Part shown: positions 23,770 to 34,689 of the stretch, one piece after another
Layout of the letters: each line of letters opens with the position of its first letter
Position numbering within the stretch: the first letter of the stretch is position 1
DNA from: Diorhabda sublineata
Lineage: Eukaryota; Arthropoda; Insecta; Coleoptera; Chrysomelidae
Length of the DNA: 64,000 nt
Direction of reading: 5' to 3'
NCBI RefSeq assembly: GCF_026230105.1
Contig: NC_079484.1
Span: 11,361,805-11,425,804, forward strand
Position numbers and translations under genes: made by a program
The notes under the pieces: generated by a model
Databases searched by the model: none
What the model saw: only the letters and a program-made list of their open reading frames with translations
Told to the model about the DNA's origin: nothing

Positions 23770-25975
23770 TGAGAGTATTTTAAAATTTTTAGATTAGAAA
23801 TTCAAATTTTGAATTGTTTATAAAATTTTGTTAGTGTTTGGATTCTAATATCAATTGAGTATGGAAAATGTCGAATTAAGGTTATTGAGCCTTAATATTC
23901 TATTGTAAATATTACATTTATTATTTATTATTTAACTACTGATAATGTATTTTATCAATTTGAGACGATTCATTGCACTTATATTTATATCAACTATACA
24001 GACTAATGAGTTTTGAATATCATGTAAAAAATGTAATAAAATCGTTTCAAAACTTGAATATTTGTTTCATTAGTACTAATCCACAGTTTGGAAAATGGGC
24101 AGATAGTACAAATGCTACGAATAAAATAATTTGTATGAATAAGTATTTGAAAAATCTACAGATATTTCATTTGTAGGTATTCTAAACTAAGTTGAAATAA
24201 CAGCCATTGTTTTGAATAAAGAATTTTTAACAAAATCTACTAATTTACTTAACTTTTCTATGCATTTGATATAATTTTAAAAGTCTCTTGTTTGCATGGT
24301 TTTTACACTCCAGCTAAAATTTATTAATCATTGTTTATTTAGGTAATAGTAAATCGGAAAAAATAATAAAAAATGTTTGCCATATCTGAATTTATAAATA
24401 CATTGTTACTATATATTTTTAACAAAATAATAACATAATAATTAGAAATGGCCTTCTTTTTATAGTTTTTTCATCCAACGTAGTTTAAAAAAAAATTGAA
24501 TATTGATGAAAACGCATACTTCCTAAACTAATATGTAAGTATAGAAATTGAATATTCAATGACTTATTCACCCTTATTCATTTTTTCAATTAACTGGCCA
24601 CAACATCTCCATATTCTCAATTTGTTTATTTTCAAAAAATTCTTAGACAATTGTTTGAACGATTTCCCAAGCAGCTTTCAAACTTTTATAACTTTACGGA
24701 TCTGTAGGCCAACAAATATTCCATGTTTTAGTTTACCTTCTGTAGTATTGTTTGCAAATATGGGAATGCATCAAATTTCTTGTCTTGCACCTTCACCAAG
24801 TTTTTTATACGTCCCAGTTTGATATGGAAAGAGAGTAGAATTATGTTTTTTGTATCTATATTATTATAATACACTTTGATTCATACCTCTCTTCACAATT
24901 TACTGTGTCCTATTGGTATAGAGTAGTATAGACAGTTTCTTTCACCCGTTGAGCAATAACACGCTGTCGGACTGTATTTCTTAGATGCAATACATCTGTA
25001 CAATAGAACATCTTACATAGAACTGGGGCACAGTATAAGTATAAGCCAGTAGCGACACTTCCCATAAGACAATGCTTCAAGTTTCAATGACCTTGCGCCA
25101 TGTTCGTAGTTGTTTTCAGAGCGAAATTTAAACGGCTACTAAATAAGTAGTAAAGGTTTTGTAAAAAGCAATAAATAAATAGGAATTAAAGAATAAAACA
25201 ATAGTAATTAGATAAACAATAATTTTGGTAATATAGCTAAGGTATTCCAAATTTAATAGGAATTTTGAAATTCCAAAAATACCTTGATAGCTGTTATATT
25301 AAAAATGTGAGATTAAGTATTAAATAATAATTCAGAGGAAAATAGGGATAGGAAAGTAAATATTTACCAGATAAAATTAAATACGAGGTCGCGTTTCCAT
25401 ATATATTTATTAGTGAACAAAGTGAGGGTATACATTTGTCACAATAATTCATTTGCGACGTCCCTTCTGTGTTTTGATAAAGTAATTAAAATTGATAAAT
25501 TTTAAAGAAAAAAATAAACGTATACGAATAAATAGCAATTGTAAATATTCAAGTAAAAACTGTTTCTAGTTTTGAAATATATATGATAAAAGTATCATCA
25601 GGTGAAAGTAATCCTCCAAAAGTCTCAGTCTCTGTGTCGAATGCTTTAAAATAAGTATATAAAGTCTTTTCTTCTAAACTTACACACCCATGTGCAAATT
25701 CTTCACAAATGTGACAACGATATAGTCAATAAACACACAATTTTTAAAGTCTGTATGAACTTCTTACACATTAACTTATCTATTTAATCTTAACACTATA
25801 CCGTAACTACTATAAAATAATTAAAACAAAACAGTTTCTACTAACAAATCACCTTATGCCACATTTATACACACTTTTCGTTTACAAACATCGCCCTTTT
25901 GCTGGTTGTGCAAATTCGCGCATTCGTGCAAAACTTTTCCTCGAGTGGCGCTACTGGATATTCCTGTGCTGTGAC
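23770..25975. other. Intergenic AT-rich stretch after IP3K
   Basis: No gene recognised. The frames at 23973-24176 and 24559-24822 are AT-rich and lack family resemblance or splice context. Confidence 0.5.
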
Positions 25976-25983
25976 TGGGGCCC

Positions 25984-26482
25984 AGGGGCGTAGCTATCGC
26001 CGTATCAGCAGTATCAATGATACGGAGCTCCCGGGCTACGTGTGTAAACAAAAATTAGTGAAATGTTATCCCCAATGTCACTCAATCTCGTGTTTCCCGG
26101 AAAAAAACATATAAAAAACTGTCATACGTGCCTATAGAGTTTTTACTTCAGAAATGACAAAAGTCAAAAAAGCGATCTCTTTTTTCCCTAAGGACTTCAA
26201 TGGGGTAGGAACGGCTATCAGACTTTTTAGAAAAATTGAAATCGTCTTCAGCTATAGATGATTTAATAAATCAATTTGCCGAAAAAAAGGCTAGAAAAGT
26301 GTACATTTCATTTGTATTGTTTGGCTAGCTCAATTTCTAGGAGGAAGCGATAACTTATAATCAATAAATACTTATTTTAATTTAATGCAAGCATTTTTGT
26401 TTCTTTTGTGAAAAAATTTTACCCCCATTTGGCCCCCAACTAATTTTGATACAGGGCCCTCCAAAGCACGCTACACCATTAC
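25984..26482. mobile_element. hAT-like non-autonomous element
   Basis: The left end reads CAGGGGCGTAGCTATCGCCG, a typical hAT terminus. The right end, as complement, reads CAGTAATGGTGTAGCGTGC. CTGGGGCC occurs on both sides (25975-25982 and about 26478-26487), compatible with an 8-bp target duplication although alignment to the ends is ambiguous. Inside, a short plus frame (about 26153-26240) reads MTKVKKAISFFPKDFNG, resembling the start of hAT/ZMYM-type transposases. The rest is deleted. Confidence 0.5.
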
Positions 26483-26489
26483 TGGGGCC

Positions 26490-27085
26490 TGTCAAGTCAC
26501 ATGTCGTGTGCACAAGCTCTTCCACACATACAAGAGATCATGCGCTCTCCGTACAACGGTACACATGCGCACAAATATAAATTTAGTACTCCCAACAGTG
26601 AGCGAGGACAACGATCTTAATAATTATAAATCTCTAGCGATTGTAAATCTTGAAAATATAAATCATCCGAATCACTAGAAATAGATTTGACTTAAACATC
26701 ACTTTCATTGTCAAATTTTAATTCATTTTGACTGGATTTACCGAGGCAAATTGTATATGAAAGATCTTTGGAATATAAAAGAAGGAACACTGGCATATAT
26801 AATACTTGTCTTAATCTTTGTATAGTATGCCCTGCCTTCGTAATACGAAGTTAATAGTGAAACAATTATACAGATGTCACAAAATACATGTGGTACCCAC
26901 TTTTTATCTTAATTCGCAGTAAGAAATCCAAAATAATGAAGATATACAATTTTTTATGATAAATCTTCTCTTTTTTAAAATATGAACTGAAAAAAAAGTG
27001 ACGCGACATGAATACCAAAATATTTAATTTTACGGAAGGTAGGTTGACACATTTATCAACATTTATTAAGGGGTATATAAAAAAG
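26490..27085. other. Intergenic stretch, nothing recognised
   Basis: No open frame of note, repeats or exon signals. Confidence 0.5.
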
Positions 27086-27089
27086 TCCA

Positions 27090-27570
27090 TTATCTCTTTA
27101 CACCACTCTGTTACTAAGTATCTTCCATACGGTTTTGTTCTTGGTCTTTTCTTTCCAACGCTTGATTTCAATCAGAACCTCCTCTACCTCTTTTACTCAC
27201 TTTGATTTGGGCTTCCTTCCTTATTCTACCTCCTGTATCACCCTGTAACTTTGACCAAACTACTACGTGTCTCTTTTCTTCAGAAATGCCATAGCTGTCT
27301 TATTCTTTGCGTTTATATTCTTTTACCTTAGCGTTGTTTGTATTCTTTTCATCAAAACTGATTGGTCCTAGTATTGTTCTTATTATCTTTCTTTCCATGA
27401 TTCTTGACTTCTTGATATTCATTTTGGTCTCATTATTTAGTATTTGCTTTCTTAATTATCATCGTTATTTGAAATTTTGTACTTCTTCAAATTCATCCCC
27501 TTATTCCATGTATTTTAAATTTCCTGTTGTCATTTTCTCAAACATCCTTTCCATTATATTTTCCTTTTAG
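27090..27570 (-). pseudogene. LINE reverse-transcriptase C-terminal fragment
   Basis: The minus strand in pieces reads NLKYME.GDEFEEVQNFK (about 27480-27530; the FKYLGV...EEIxxRI block), LNNETKMNIKKSRIM and RTILGPISFDEKN (about 27330-27380; the LRxIxGP block). KKRPRTKPYGR (about 27140) suggests the GRPRxRW tail. The order matches the RT-distal half of RTE/Jockey-like proteins, but the frame is badly broken. Confidence 0.5.
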
Positions 27571-27579
27571 TAATTAGAA

Positions 27580-28585
27580 CCACGTCACCTACCGTATGGT
27601 ATTATTTGACCCATGCTGTTTGTTAAGTTTCCATTATTTTATATTTCTGCATCTCTATATTACTTGCACTGACGATATATTGAATAGTGAGTCTCTCACA
27701 ATGATCATTTAAAGATTACCGTGGTACGCCTAAACGTTGAACGATAATTTGTTGTTAATTATTTTGCTCAGAGCGCCTGTGAGTCGTTAATTTTTTACTG
27801 TGCGCATGTTTTAATACACAGTCATTTAATCCCCCATATCAATCAGATAAACTCCGCCCCTCAACATCCACTCTACACACTCTTTGTCGATCGTTCAAAT
27901 TTTCCTGTAAGTACGTGATATGTGAAAATTAAGATTTGGCGACTACGTCCCGATTTTACGCCGATGGCGTCAGAGAAGCTATGCTGGAGATTGTATAACT
28001 ACTCGAACCAAATAACTACGCCAGCTGGTGTTTGTTGTATTCAGTTCATATTAGATACTCAGAACGAGAGAGCGTTATAACGATGCTGAAACATCGAGAC
28101 CCCTCCATGGATTACGCCTCTCTCCTTTCAATTGAGAGCCATGATTGATATAGATATAACTGAAAGAACACATTCTTGGAAGAAGGTGTAATCCAATATT
28201 CATCAAGGTGTTAACCATGCAAGTAGTTATGCTTTCCTCCAAAGAAATGCCATGATTTTGATGGTTGAAATCTGTCCCTGACCCATTATGTCACATTTAA
28301 CCTTTTTTGAAACAAAAAATGAGCATCGGCCACGTTGAAGAAGAATAATTAAAAGTCAATGGTGGAAATACCGTCAGTAAGCGGAGATGTATTCAATGCG
28401 TCCGAGAACGTCACTTTGACCGATGAACTGTCGATGTTTCCACTCAAAACCAATCAGCTAACGGTGATTTTTATTTATGTCAATAACTTAAGCGCTGCCT
28501 TAAGTACAACAATGACGAAATTAGCTGAAAAAATCACGCGCCGTAAAATTTACGTAAAATTTACGATACGTTAATATTACCATTC
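27580..28585. other. Intergenic stretch of unknown origin
   Basis: Less AT-rich than the surroundings. The frame 28359-28574 (plus, VEIPSVSGDVFNASENV) has no recognisable family. Possibly a decayed repeat. Confidence 0.4.
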
Positions 28586-28589
28586 ATTA

Positions 28590-28830
28590 TACAGTCATTA
28601 TTTCAATGATATTTTGCAGCCTATTTTGGCAATCTTTAGCATTTCAAGTATCTCCATAAAATTCAATCAAAAGGAGTCAAAAAAGGTGACCTAGACGGTC
28701 ACATCCGTCAATTTCAAAAATCGTTGTTAAGTAGTTGCGCACCAAGACAATATGGTGTCGAGGCGCACTATCTTGCTGCAGCCATTTTTGTTTGGAAACA
28801 ACCTATTCAATTCGGGGAGCAAGAATTTTG
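28590..28830 (-). pseudogene. DUF4817-family transposase relic (second and third Asp blocks)
   Basis: The minus strand gives LQQDSAPRHHIVLVRNYLT (about 28725-28785; QQDGAPPHYA..VRxFLN) and, after a frame change, LTPFD.ILWRYLKC (about 28635-28680; LTPLDFFLWGYLK). Only this catalytic core survives. Confidence 0.55.
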
Positions 28831-28839
28831 GAAGAAATT

Positions 28840-29750
28840 CTAAATATCGAGGACCTGTTAACTTTTCTTCGAAATAGTATGATCTAATCAATGATGGATT
28901 TACGTCATATTTGAAGGGCGGAAAAATTTTGGATATGCCAGAATTTTACAGGCAAAAAAATAGCCAATCACAAAATTCAATTCGTCTATTAAAAGCATCC
29001 TTAGTTTTTGTACTAAGCTTACTTTGAAAGGATGCCACTTTTCCTTCTTTAGCTTTCTAAGAACTTTTAAATAGCTTATATCATTTTCAAATGCTACTTG
29101 TCGTGAACTGGTCTGGGGATTATCTTGAAAGTATAATAGAACAATGATTGTTTATTTTTAGATATTTGTTTACTACTAGGGAGGTTTCCCTGAATTCCTT
29201 CTCAGTTTTGCTTACCGTTAATGTGAAATTAGTTCCCGGTGGGGGTATTTATAATTAAATAATGTACTTACTCATTTCTGCGTGTTTTATCTTCACAATC
29301 AATCATAAATAGAATTTTAAATCTTTGCATTTGAATCGGCTTCATGTTAATATACAAAGACAAAGTCGCTGGTTTAGGAAATAATGAAATTATTCTTTTC
29401 GTTTGCACCATATGTATATGTTACTGTTAATTTTCGTAAACCATTTATAGTGGAAAAAGCTGATTCAATTCTTACACTAACCAGATAATAGAATACCTAT
29501 GTAATCTGCAGACTAACGACCATATAGCAAATTCCATAAAACAGGTTTTTGTTTGAATAAAACGTCTTTTTAAGTTGTAGGTAATTATTTAATATAATTT
29601 CCGATACTTATAAACTAAGAATGAATAACCAATCAACTAAAATGTTTCTCCACTGATAAAATTTAACAGATCAAATCAATTAAAATTGTAAAATTCCACG
29701 TCATAGAGTCATTTATTAGGGCTTTCTAAAGATTAGTAACATTTTGAATT
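28840..29750. other. Intergenic stretch, nothing recognised
   Basis: Short frames only, no repeats identified. Confidence 0.5.
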
Positions 29751-29759
29751 ACACAAAAA

Positions 29760-30335
29760 TTTATTTTTACGACAAGCATATCTAATAGTTGCACATTTAA
29801 ATCCAGTCACATTTCCTGGCCATGACTTGAGACTGCTTTGTCGGTTTAACGTAAAGAAATTTCGACTTCAAGAACATCATATTTTGCTATAAACTTACAT
29901 AAATCTTACATATAATATCCTCAAAATTCCGCTTTTAGTGTCAACTTTAGGTATATTTATTCTGACTGTAGTTCCTTCTTCGGCTATATGATTATTTGCA
30001 TCGGAAACGAATATCAACTTCTCAGCTAGGTTTTCTAAACCTTCCATTGCCTTTTTTCGTTGTGTTTTATGATTCATTTTTTTGATTTTACATAAAATCT
30101 TTGTGCGATAACCCTCTTCTTTAGACTCTGTATCACTCTGTATGAGCACATAATGAACCTTTAGAGCAAACAATAACCTTTTCCTTATATATTAGAGGTA
30201 CTTTAGAATTAATACGTTCTTCAACTAGCTCTTGATTTTTTGATAAATGGATCATAAACAACTGTATCATTACTATTGTCTTTATTGAGTGGCTCTTCGG
30301 TAAGGGTTTCAGTGATTCCATCTTGATCATCCTGT
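29760..30335 (-). pseudogene. KRBA2/SCAND3-like (Ginger/gypsy-integrase type) C-terminal relic
   Basis: Minus frame 29895-30173 reads QRKKAMEGLENLAEKLIFVS, then AEEGTTVRINIPKVDTKSG. This matches the family pattern in which a helix with NLxxQAExM is followed by VGxxVRIPVPDVDRxRG. Further left, in another frame, about 29760-29850 yields GFKCATIRYACRKNKFLCNS, the cysteine cluster (CxC..CxCxxxGxLCNSxCH) that ends these proteins. To the right (about 30180-30330) lies an acidic lead-in. Two frameshifts separate the blocks and the integrase core is absent. These genes belong to a mobile lineage found in many insects, so a dead transposon is more likely than a host gene. Confidence 0.55.
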
Positions 30336-30589
30336 ACTGACACTATATTAGACTCCTCAATAGCTTAAATCAATGAAAATTGTAAAGATGTACTTTTGGA
30401 CACATCCATTTAGATCCTCTTCTCTATGCAGTGAGCAAAGTATTGCCTGAGGTATAACAAATATAGCCAAAACTTATTAGGTAAATATTCACACATGATA
30501 CTATATTAACCGCGATCAGCATACAAAGAAACACAACCCTCCCACTCCAAGACACACGTGCAACTAACGCGAGCTAGACATGTTGATCT

Positions 30590-31191
30590 GAAATCAATTA
30601 ATCGAGGAATCGATTCCTCGGACCAAATAAATCGATATGTTATACTAAATCGAGTCAGTGAATCGATATGCCGGTTAAGGGATTAATTATTCAAAAGCTC
30701 ACGAGATGGCTGTATGGTTAGTTTCTGTATCTTGTAAAAAGGAATTATCTTCATGTAATACACTTGCAATGGAAACGGCTCAAACGAAGAATTGAGACAT
30801 CATCACTCTATATATAGCTCAATCGATATAAATATAGCCGGGATATATATGAGTATCGTGAGATCATATGTTCCTTGTGAGTACCTTTTTTCAATTGCCG
30901 GCAACATCGCAAGTAATGATCAGAGCCGCTAGGATCCCGGTAGATTTGTTACCATCGAATTCCCTGAACTCAAAAATTCTTGATTTTACTGATAGGAGAT
31001 CCCAGAGATTGTTTATTATGGTATATTCCTTTTTCTTCATTAAATGGATTCATATTTACGTAAATATAAACTTGCATAAAATCGATTTTCTACAAATCGA
31101 TATTTTAGACCTCGATTTTTTTAAGATTCATCAGGTTGAGGTTCGAATCGATTAAAAAACCGATGTTTTTTGGAAAGAATCTCCATCCCTA
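30590..31191 (+). pseudogene. hAT transposon relic (C-terminal dimerisation domain)
   Basis: The plus strand at about 30849-30925 reads VRSYVPCEYLFSIAGNIASN, matching ATSVPCERLFSKAGxIxS of the hAT C-terminal domain, with TDRRSQRLF at about 31000. The right end CCATCCCTAA (about 31183-31192) is the complement of a typical TAGGGATGG hAT terminus. The interior is rich in ATCGAT motifs and holds an 18-bp perfect palindrome CGAGGAATCGATTCCTCG at 30603-30620. The left end is not certain. Confidence 0.55.
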
Positions 31192-31199
31192 AAGCGAGC

Positions 31200-31955
31200 C
31201 GTTGCGGCTGAACAAACGCAATAACAGTGTGTTTCGTCTGTCTTTCGCACTTTAACGATGTACTATTCGTTACTAAGCAAAATAACTAGATTTCTAGTAT
31301 TTTGCATTCTAACAATAACATATAGACGTTTTTATTATACTTAAACTTAAAATACACTTATAACAGTGGCAGTACTGCTAAGTAAATTATGTCCTCACTT
31401 CACTTCACAGCAGATGGCAATGATTTTTATAGACACTGTCTGCAGTGTGCATGCTTATTATATTATTTGCAAGAAAGAAATATACTAACCGTCATCACCA
31501 ACTTGGAACAATAAAAAAAGATCAGTTCATTCAGTATAGGTGCGTGTTTTGAAAAATCTATGTTTTCCTAAAAAATAAACAAATAAGGAATAAAAAAACA
31601 ATTAAGATCAAATTTTCATGAAAATATGAAAGAAACGTTGCAAATTAACTGATTTTTCTGTTTGTAAATTAACTGATTTTACGTAACAGCTGATAGGTAA
31701 ATACAAGTTTTTGTTTCTCTGAAACCCAGTTATTTTTAATGTGTATTTAACTGTATTACCTAATTAAAGATCATCTATAATTTGTCACTCATTATTCCAC
31801 AAAAATAATTAGGAGAAAAACAAGGTTATGAGCTTCAAAACAAACTTTATTAAAAAGAAATAAATTTTACAATTTAAGTGGTAATAATAATTAAAAACAA
31901 AAAAAACAATATAGAACACTTGATCAATTAATATTAAAAAGATGAAAATTTGAGT
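31200..31955. other. Intergenic stretch, nothing recognised
   Basis: No coding resemblance. It separates two hAT relics and may in part be hAT interior sequence. Confidence 0.4.
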
Positions 31956-31964
31956 ATTAAATTT

Positions 31965-32500
31965 TCCAAAATTTGTCATCTAGTTCATGCAGAAAAATAA
32001 GTTTCGCAGCCTTATCCTTTGAGAGGCGATTTCTGAGAGAGTTCAAAATCAGACCTGCTTGGGAGAATAGACGCACAGATCGAACTGAAGGGCGATTACA
32101 GGCACATATTTGAATACTACTTGAAAAATAGTAGGGTCTGTAGTGTCCTTCATTATTTTCCAGAAAGCCAGAGGGTGCTGCTGAATCTTCTCGTTTGGGG
32201 AATTTAAGTATAACGAAAGATCTTCCGGCATTGATTTATCTATTGATTGTTTCTTTTTTTGTCATGCGCTCTGAATTCACTCAAAACGTACACCCGTGCT
32301 CTAAAACCTTCTTTATTCATGGGAGGGGATTCAAATAATGAAATAATTAGTCTTGGCTAATTTGAAATTTATTAATTGAAGTAGCTTTTCAACAACTAGG
32401 AATTATTGAAATTATCAAAACATCGATATTTATTTAAAACCATCGATTTCGTGTAACCATCGATGTTTTGGTAACATTGAACCATCGATACCCATCCCTA
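31965..32500 (-). pseudogene. hAT transposase C-terminal relic
   Basis: The minus frame from 32231 reads DLSLYLNSPNEKIQQHPLAF (YLxEPxxxxxxxPLxWW), then FKYVPVIALQFDLCVYSPKQV and on through GLILNSLRNRLSKDKAAKLIF and LHELDDKFW. This is the classical hAT dimerisation domain with the AGLILNxxRNRLxPxxxxxLxFL motif. The middle SERVFS-type residues are altered. The right border at 32500 is CCCATCCCTA with ATCGAT motifs before it, a hAT-type end. The N-terminal part is missing. Confidence 0.75.
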
Positions 32501-32504
32501 ACGT

Positions 32505-33138
32505 GCGGTGTTAGCAAATAGATAGCTTTTAACCTTAGAATACATAATATTTTAAAATTAGAAATTTATGAATTTTCACAAATTCTTAACTGTGCCTTTC
32601 ATAATTATTATTATAGTTTCAACCTAATAATTGTATATACATCAAGAGTTTGTCTAGGTGAGGTGGTGTAGCCTATATATATCATTGTCAAATTCTTATA
32701 TAACTTGATCTTAAAAGTCGCATCCTTAACTTTTATCAGTTTTCGATTAACGTCCTTTCGTTTTAGTGTATGATATATAACATACCCCACTTGTGAAATG
32801 CGATTCAGGTAGAAAATTAAATAAAAATTAAATAAGCGAACATATTATAAATAATCTTTTGAAGTTGGACCTGTAGATCTTTATGTTTAAACTCTCGTTT
32901 GCCTTCTGTGCTAACACTTTTTTCAAGATTCGACACAGTGTAGTCTACCCCGAATGGTAGCCAAAAACCCATCACAATGAATTTAAATAGTTTATTATAA
33001 TAAAAACAAAACACTAAAGTTTAATACAAAAACGCAAACTAAACTTGGATCCAGTCCAAACTAAAATAATTATAACATACATTTAATAAAATACTGTAAA
33101 ATGACACTGTCGGCAGGCGAATTCAAACTAGATCTTTT
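32505..33138. other. Intergenic stretch, nothing recognised
   Basis: AT-rich; the short frame at 32817-33014 has no support. Confidence 0.5.
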
Positions 33139-33147
33139 ATTTAATGC

Positions 33148-33402
33148 CATATATGTAATACTTCTATATGGACAGTTTCTATAAGAAGAAGATGCTCCGA
33201 CTAAGTGAAACAAATAGTGTATCGTTCTCTCTCTCCTCCGAGCGCTTCAGTTAGTTCTGCGCATCTTTTTGCATATATGCATGAAGCATACGTACTACAG
33301 ATAAAGTGCCTCGAACAAGAGAGAAAATGAATATTGTCAGCACTGTAACGTAGGGACGTTTTTACCGATACCAACTGTCCATATAGAAGTATTACATATA
33401 TG
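33148..33402. mobile_element. MITE copy 1 (255 bp, 8-bp target duplication)
   Basis: Near-perfect terminal inverted repeats of about 30 bp begin CATATATGTAATACTTCTAT and end with the complement at 33402. TTTAATGC directly flanks both sides (33140-33147 and 33403-33410), an exact 8-bp target duplication. There is no coding frame. The 8-bp duplication points to the hAT or P superfamilies rather than mariner. Further copies at 33705-34681 and 41362-41561, and a diverged one near 42.8-43.06 kb, define a family. Confidence 0.9.
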
Positions 33403-33410
33403 TTTAATGC

Positions 33411-33570
33411 AAATAGGGGGACGGCTTATTTTAAATAATTAGCCAGGTTTTTTAATCTGAACGCTTTCAGGAGCACCTGTTATATAGCAACTCTTTGGTT
33501 TCCTACCCTAAGTGAATGAAAGGAACACGTAATGTGAGTTAAGAATATAAAATATACTCAATAAGATTAT
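33411..33570. other. Spacer between MITE copy and SAMD1 exon duplicate
   Basis: Nothing recognised. Confidence 0.5.
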
Positions 33571-33572
33571 TA

Positions 33573-33656
33573 ACATCAACATGATGTTTGCCATAAATAA
33601 AATAAACAGGGATCAAATGGTGGATTGTATGCATGCAGGGCATGTAATATTAGAGG
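33573..33656 (+). pseudogene. Partial duplicate of SAMD1-like exon 2 (Cys-cluster end)
   Basis: About 78 bp (33579-33656) match 38140-38218 of the SAMD1-like gene with only a handful of substitutions. Shared landmarks are CATGATGTTTGCCATAAA, GGGATCAAATGGTGGATT and the end ATTAGAGGT. In the functional frame it carries a TAA where the gene has Lys (after HDVCHK), so it is not a usable exon. The duplication ends almost exactly at the gene's splice donor, where GGTAAAT is replaced by GGTGAAT. No other exon is duplicated here. Confidence 0.8.
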
Positions 33657-33704
33657 TGAATGTTTGTGCAGTGGTAGTGTAAATAGTGTGTTCAATAGTA
33701 CTAT

Positions 33705-34681
33705 CATATATGTAATACGGGGCATATTTTTTAAGTAAGTACCGTTTTGCGATTCCGCCGCCGCAACCCCAAGGTCGGCGTTCCGCACATGTGCGCTGGT
33801 TACCTACATCTCTTGTCTACGCACTGACGCCATTACAGTCTGACTCTTCATTTTGTACGTTGTTTACTGAGTGTTTAAGATGCCTCCGACAATCGTGAGT
33901 CCCGCCGATTATGAAGTACGGGCTGTTATACGATTTCTTAGTGCTAAAGGCGTAAAACCGATCGATATTCATCGTGAGATCTGTGAAGTTTACGGACAAA
34001 ACATTATGAGTGATCATCACCCAAAAAAGTGAAGTTTATGCAACGTCTTATTGTGAGACATTGAACAATCTGCATCGTGCAATCCAGAAAAAAAGACATG
34101 GCAAGTTGAGTAAGGGTATCGTTTTGCTACATGACAATGCCCGTCCACATGTGGCTAATCGGACCAAAGATCTCATCAAATCTTGTCAATAGGAAACTCC
34201 AGATCATCCTCCCTACAGCCCTGATCTGGCGTCCAGCGACTACCATTTGTTCTACACTTAAAGAAACACCTTGCCGGGCAGCGTCTTCAAGACGATAACG
34301 AAGTCGGAACAGTTGTGATACAGTGGTTAACAAGTCAGGCGGCTCATTTTTATGAGGAGAGTATTCAAAAACTGGTGCCACGTTATGACAAGTGCCTCAA
34401 TATTCACAGAAATTATGTAGAAAAGTAGATTAAGGTACAGACTTTCATGTAAAAATAAAATTATTTGCGATATCTTTGCACTTCTTTTTTTAATTCCAAA
34501 ACGGTACTTACTTAAAAAATATGCCTTGTACTTCTATAAGGACAGTTTCTCTAAGTGGAAGCTGGTCCGACATGCGCAGAATAGATGAAGTGTCTCGAGC
34601 GAGAGAGAAAATGAATATTGTCGGCACCGCAGGGACGTTTTTTTCCATACCAACTGTCCATATAGGAGTATTACATATATG
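33705..34681. mobile_element. MITE copy 2, split by a mariner insertion
   Basis: The left piece 33705-33717 (CATATATGTAATA) and the right piece 34529-34681 reconstitute the same MITE as 33148-33402. AGTACTAT on the left (33697-33704) and AGTACTAC on the right (34682-34689) form a 7/8 target duplication. The mariner (33718-34528) entered at the TA in the left inverted repeat. Confidence 0.85.
33718..34528 (+). mobile_element. Internally deleted mariner inside MITE copy 2
   Basis: Inverted ends share GGCATATTTTTTAAGTAAGT at both termini, with TA at 33716-33717 and 34529-34530. The plus strand opens at about 33880 with an ATG and PTIVSPADYEVRAVIRFLSA up to EVYGQNIMSD, the N-terminal helix-turn-helix of the mariner family. 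It then jumps directly to SEVYATSYCETLNNLHRAIQ, KGIVLLHDNARPHVANRT (second Asp) and, after frame changes, AAHFYEESIQKLVPRYDKCL and NYVEK at the C-terminus. The first catalytic Asp block is missing, so roughly a third of the gene was lost in one deletion at about 34010-34030. It could move only if supplied with transposase. Confidence 0.88.
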
Positions 34682-34689
34682 AGTACTAC

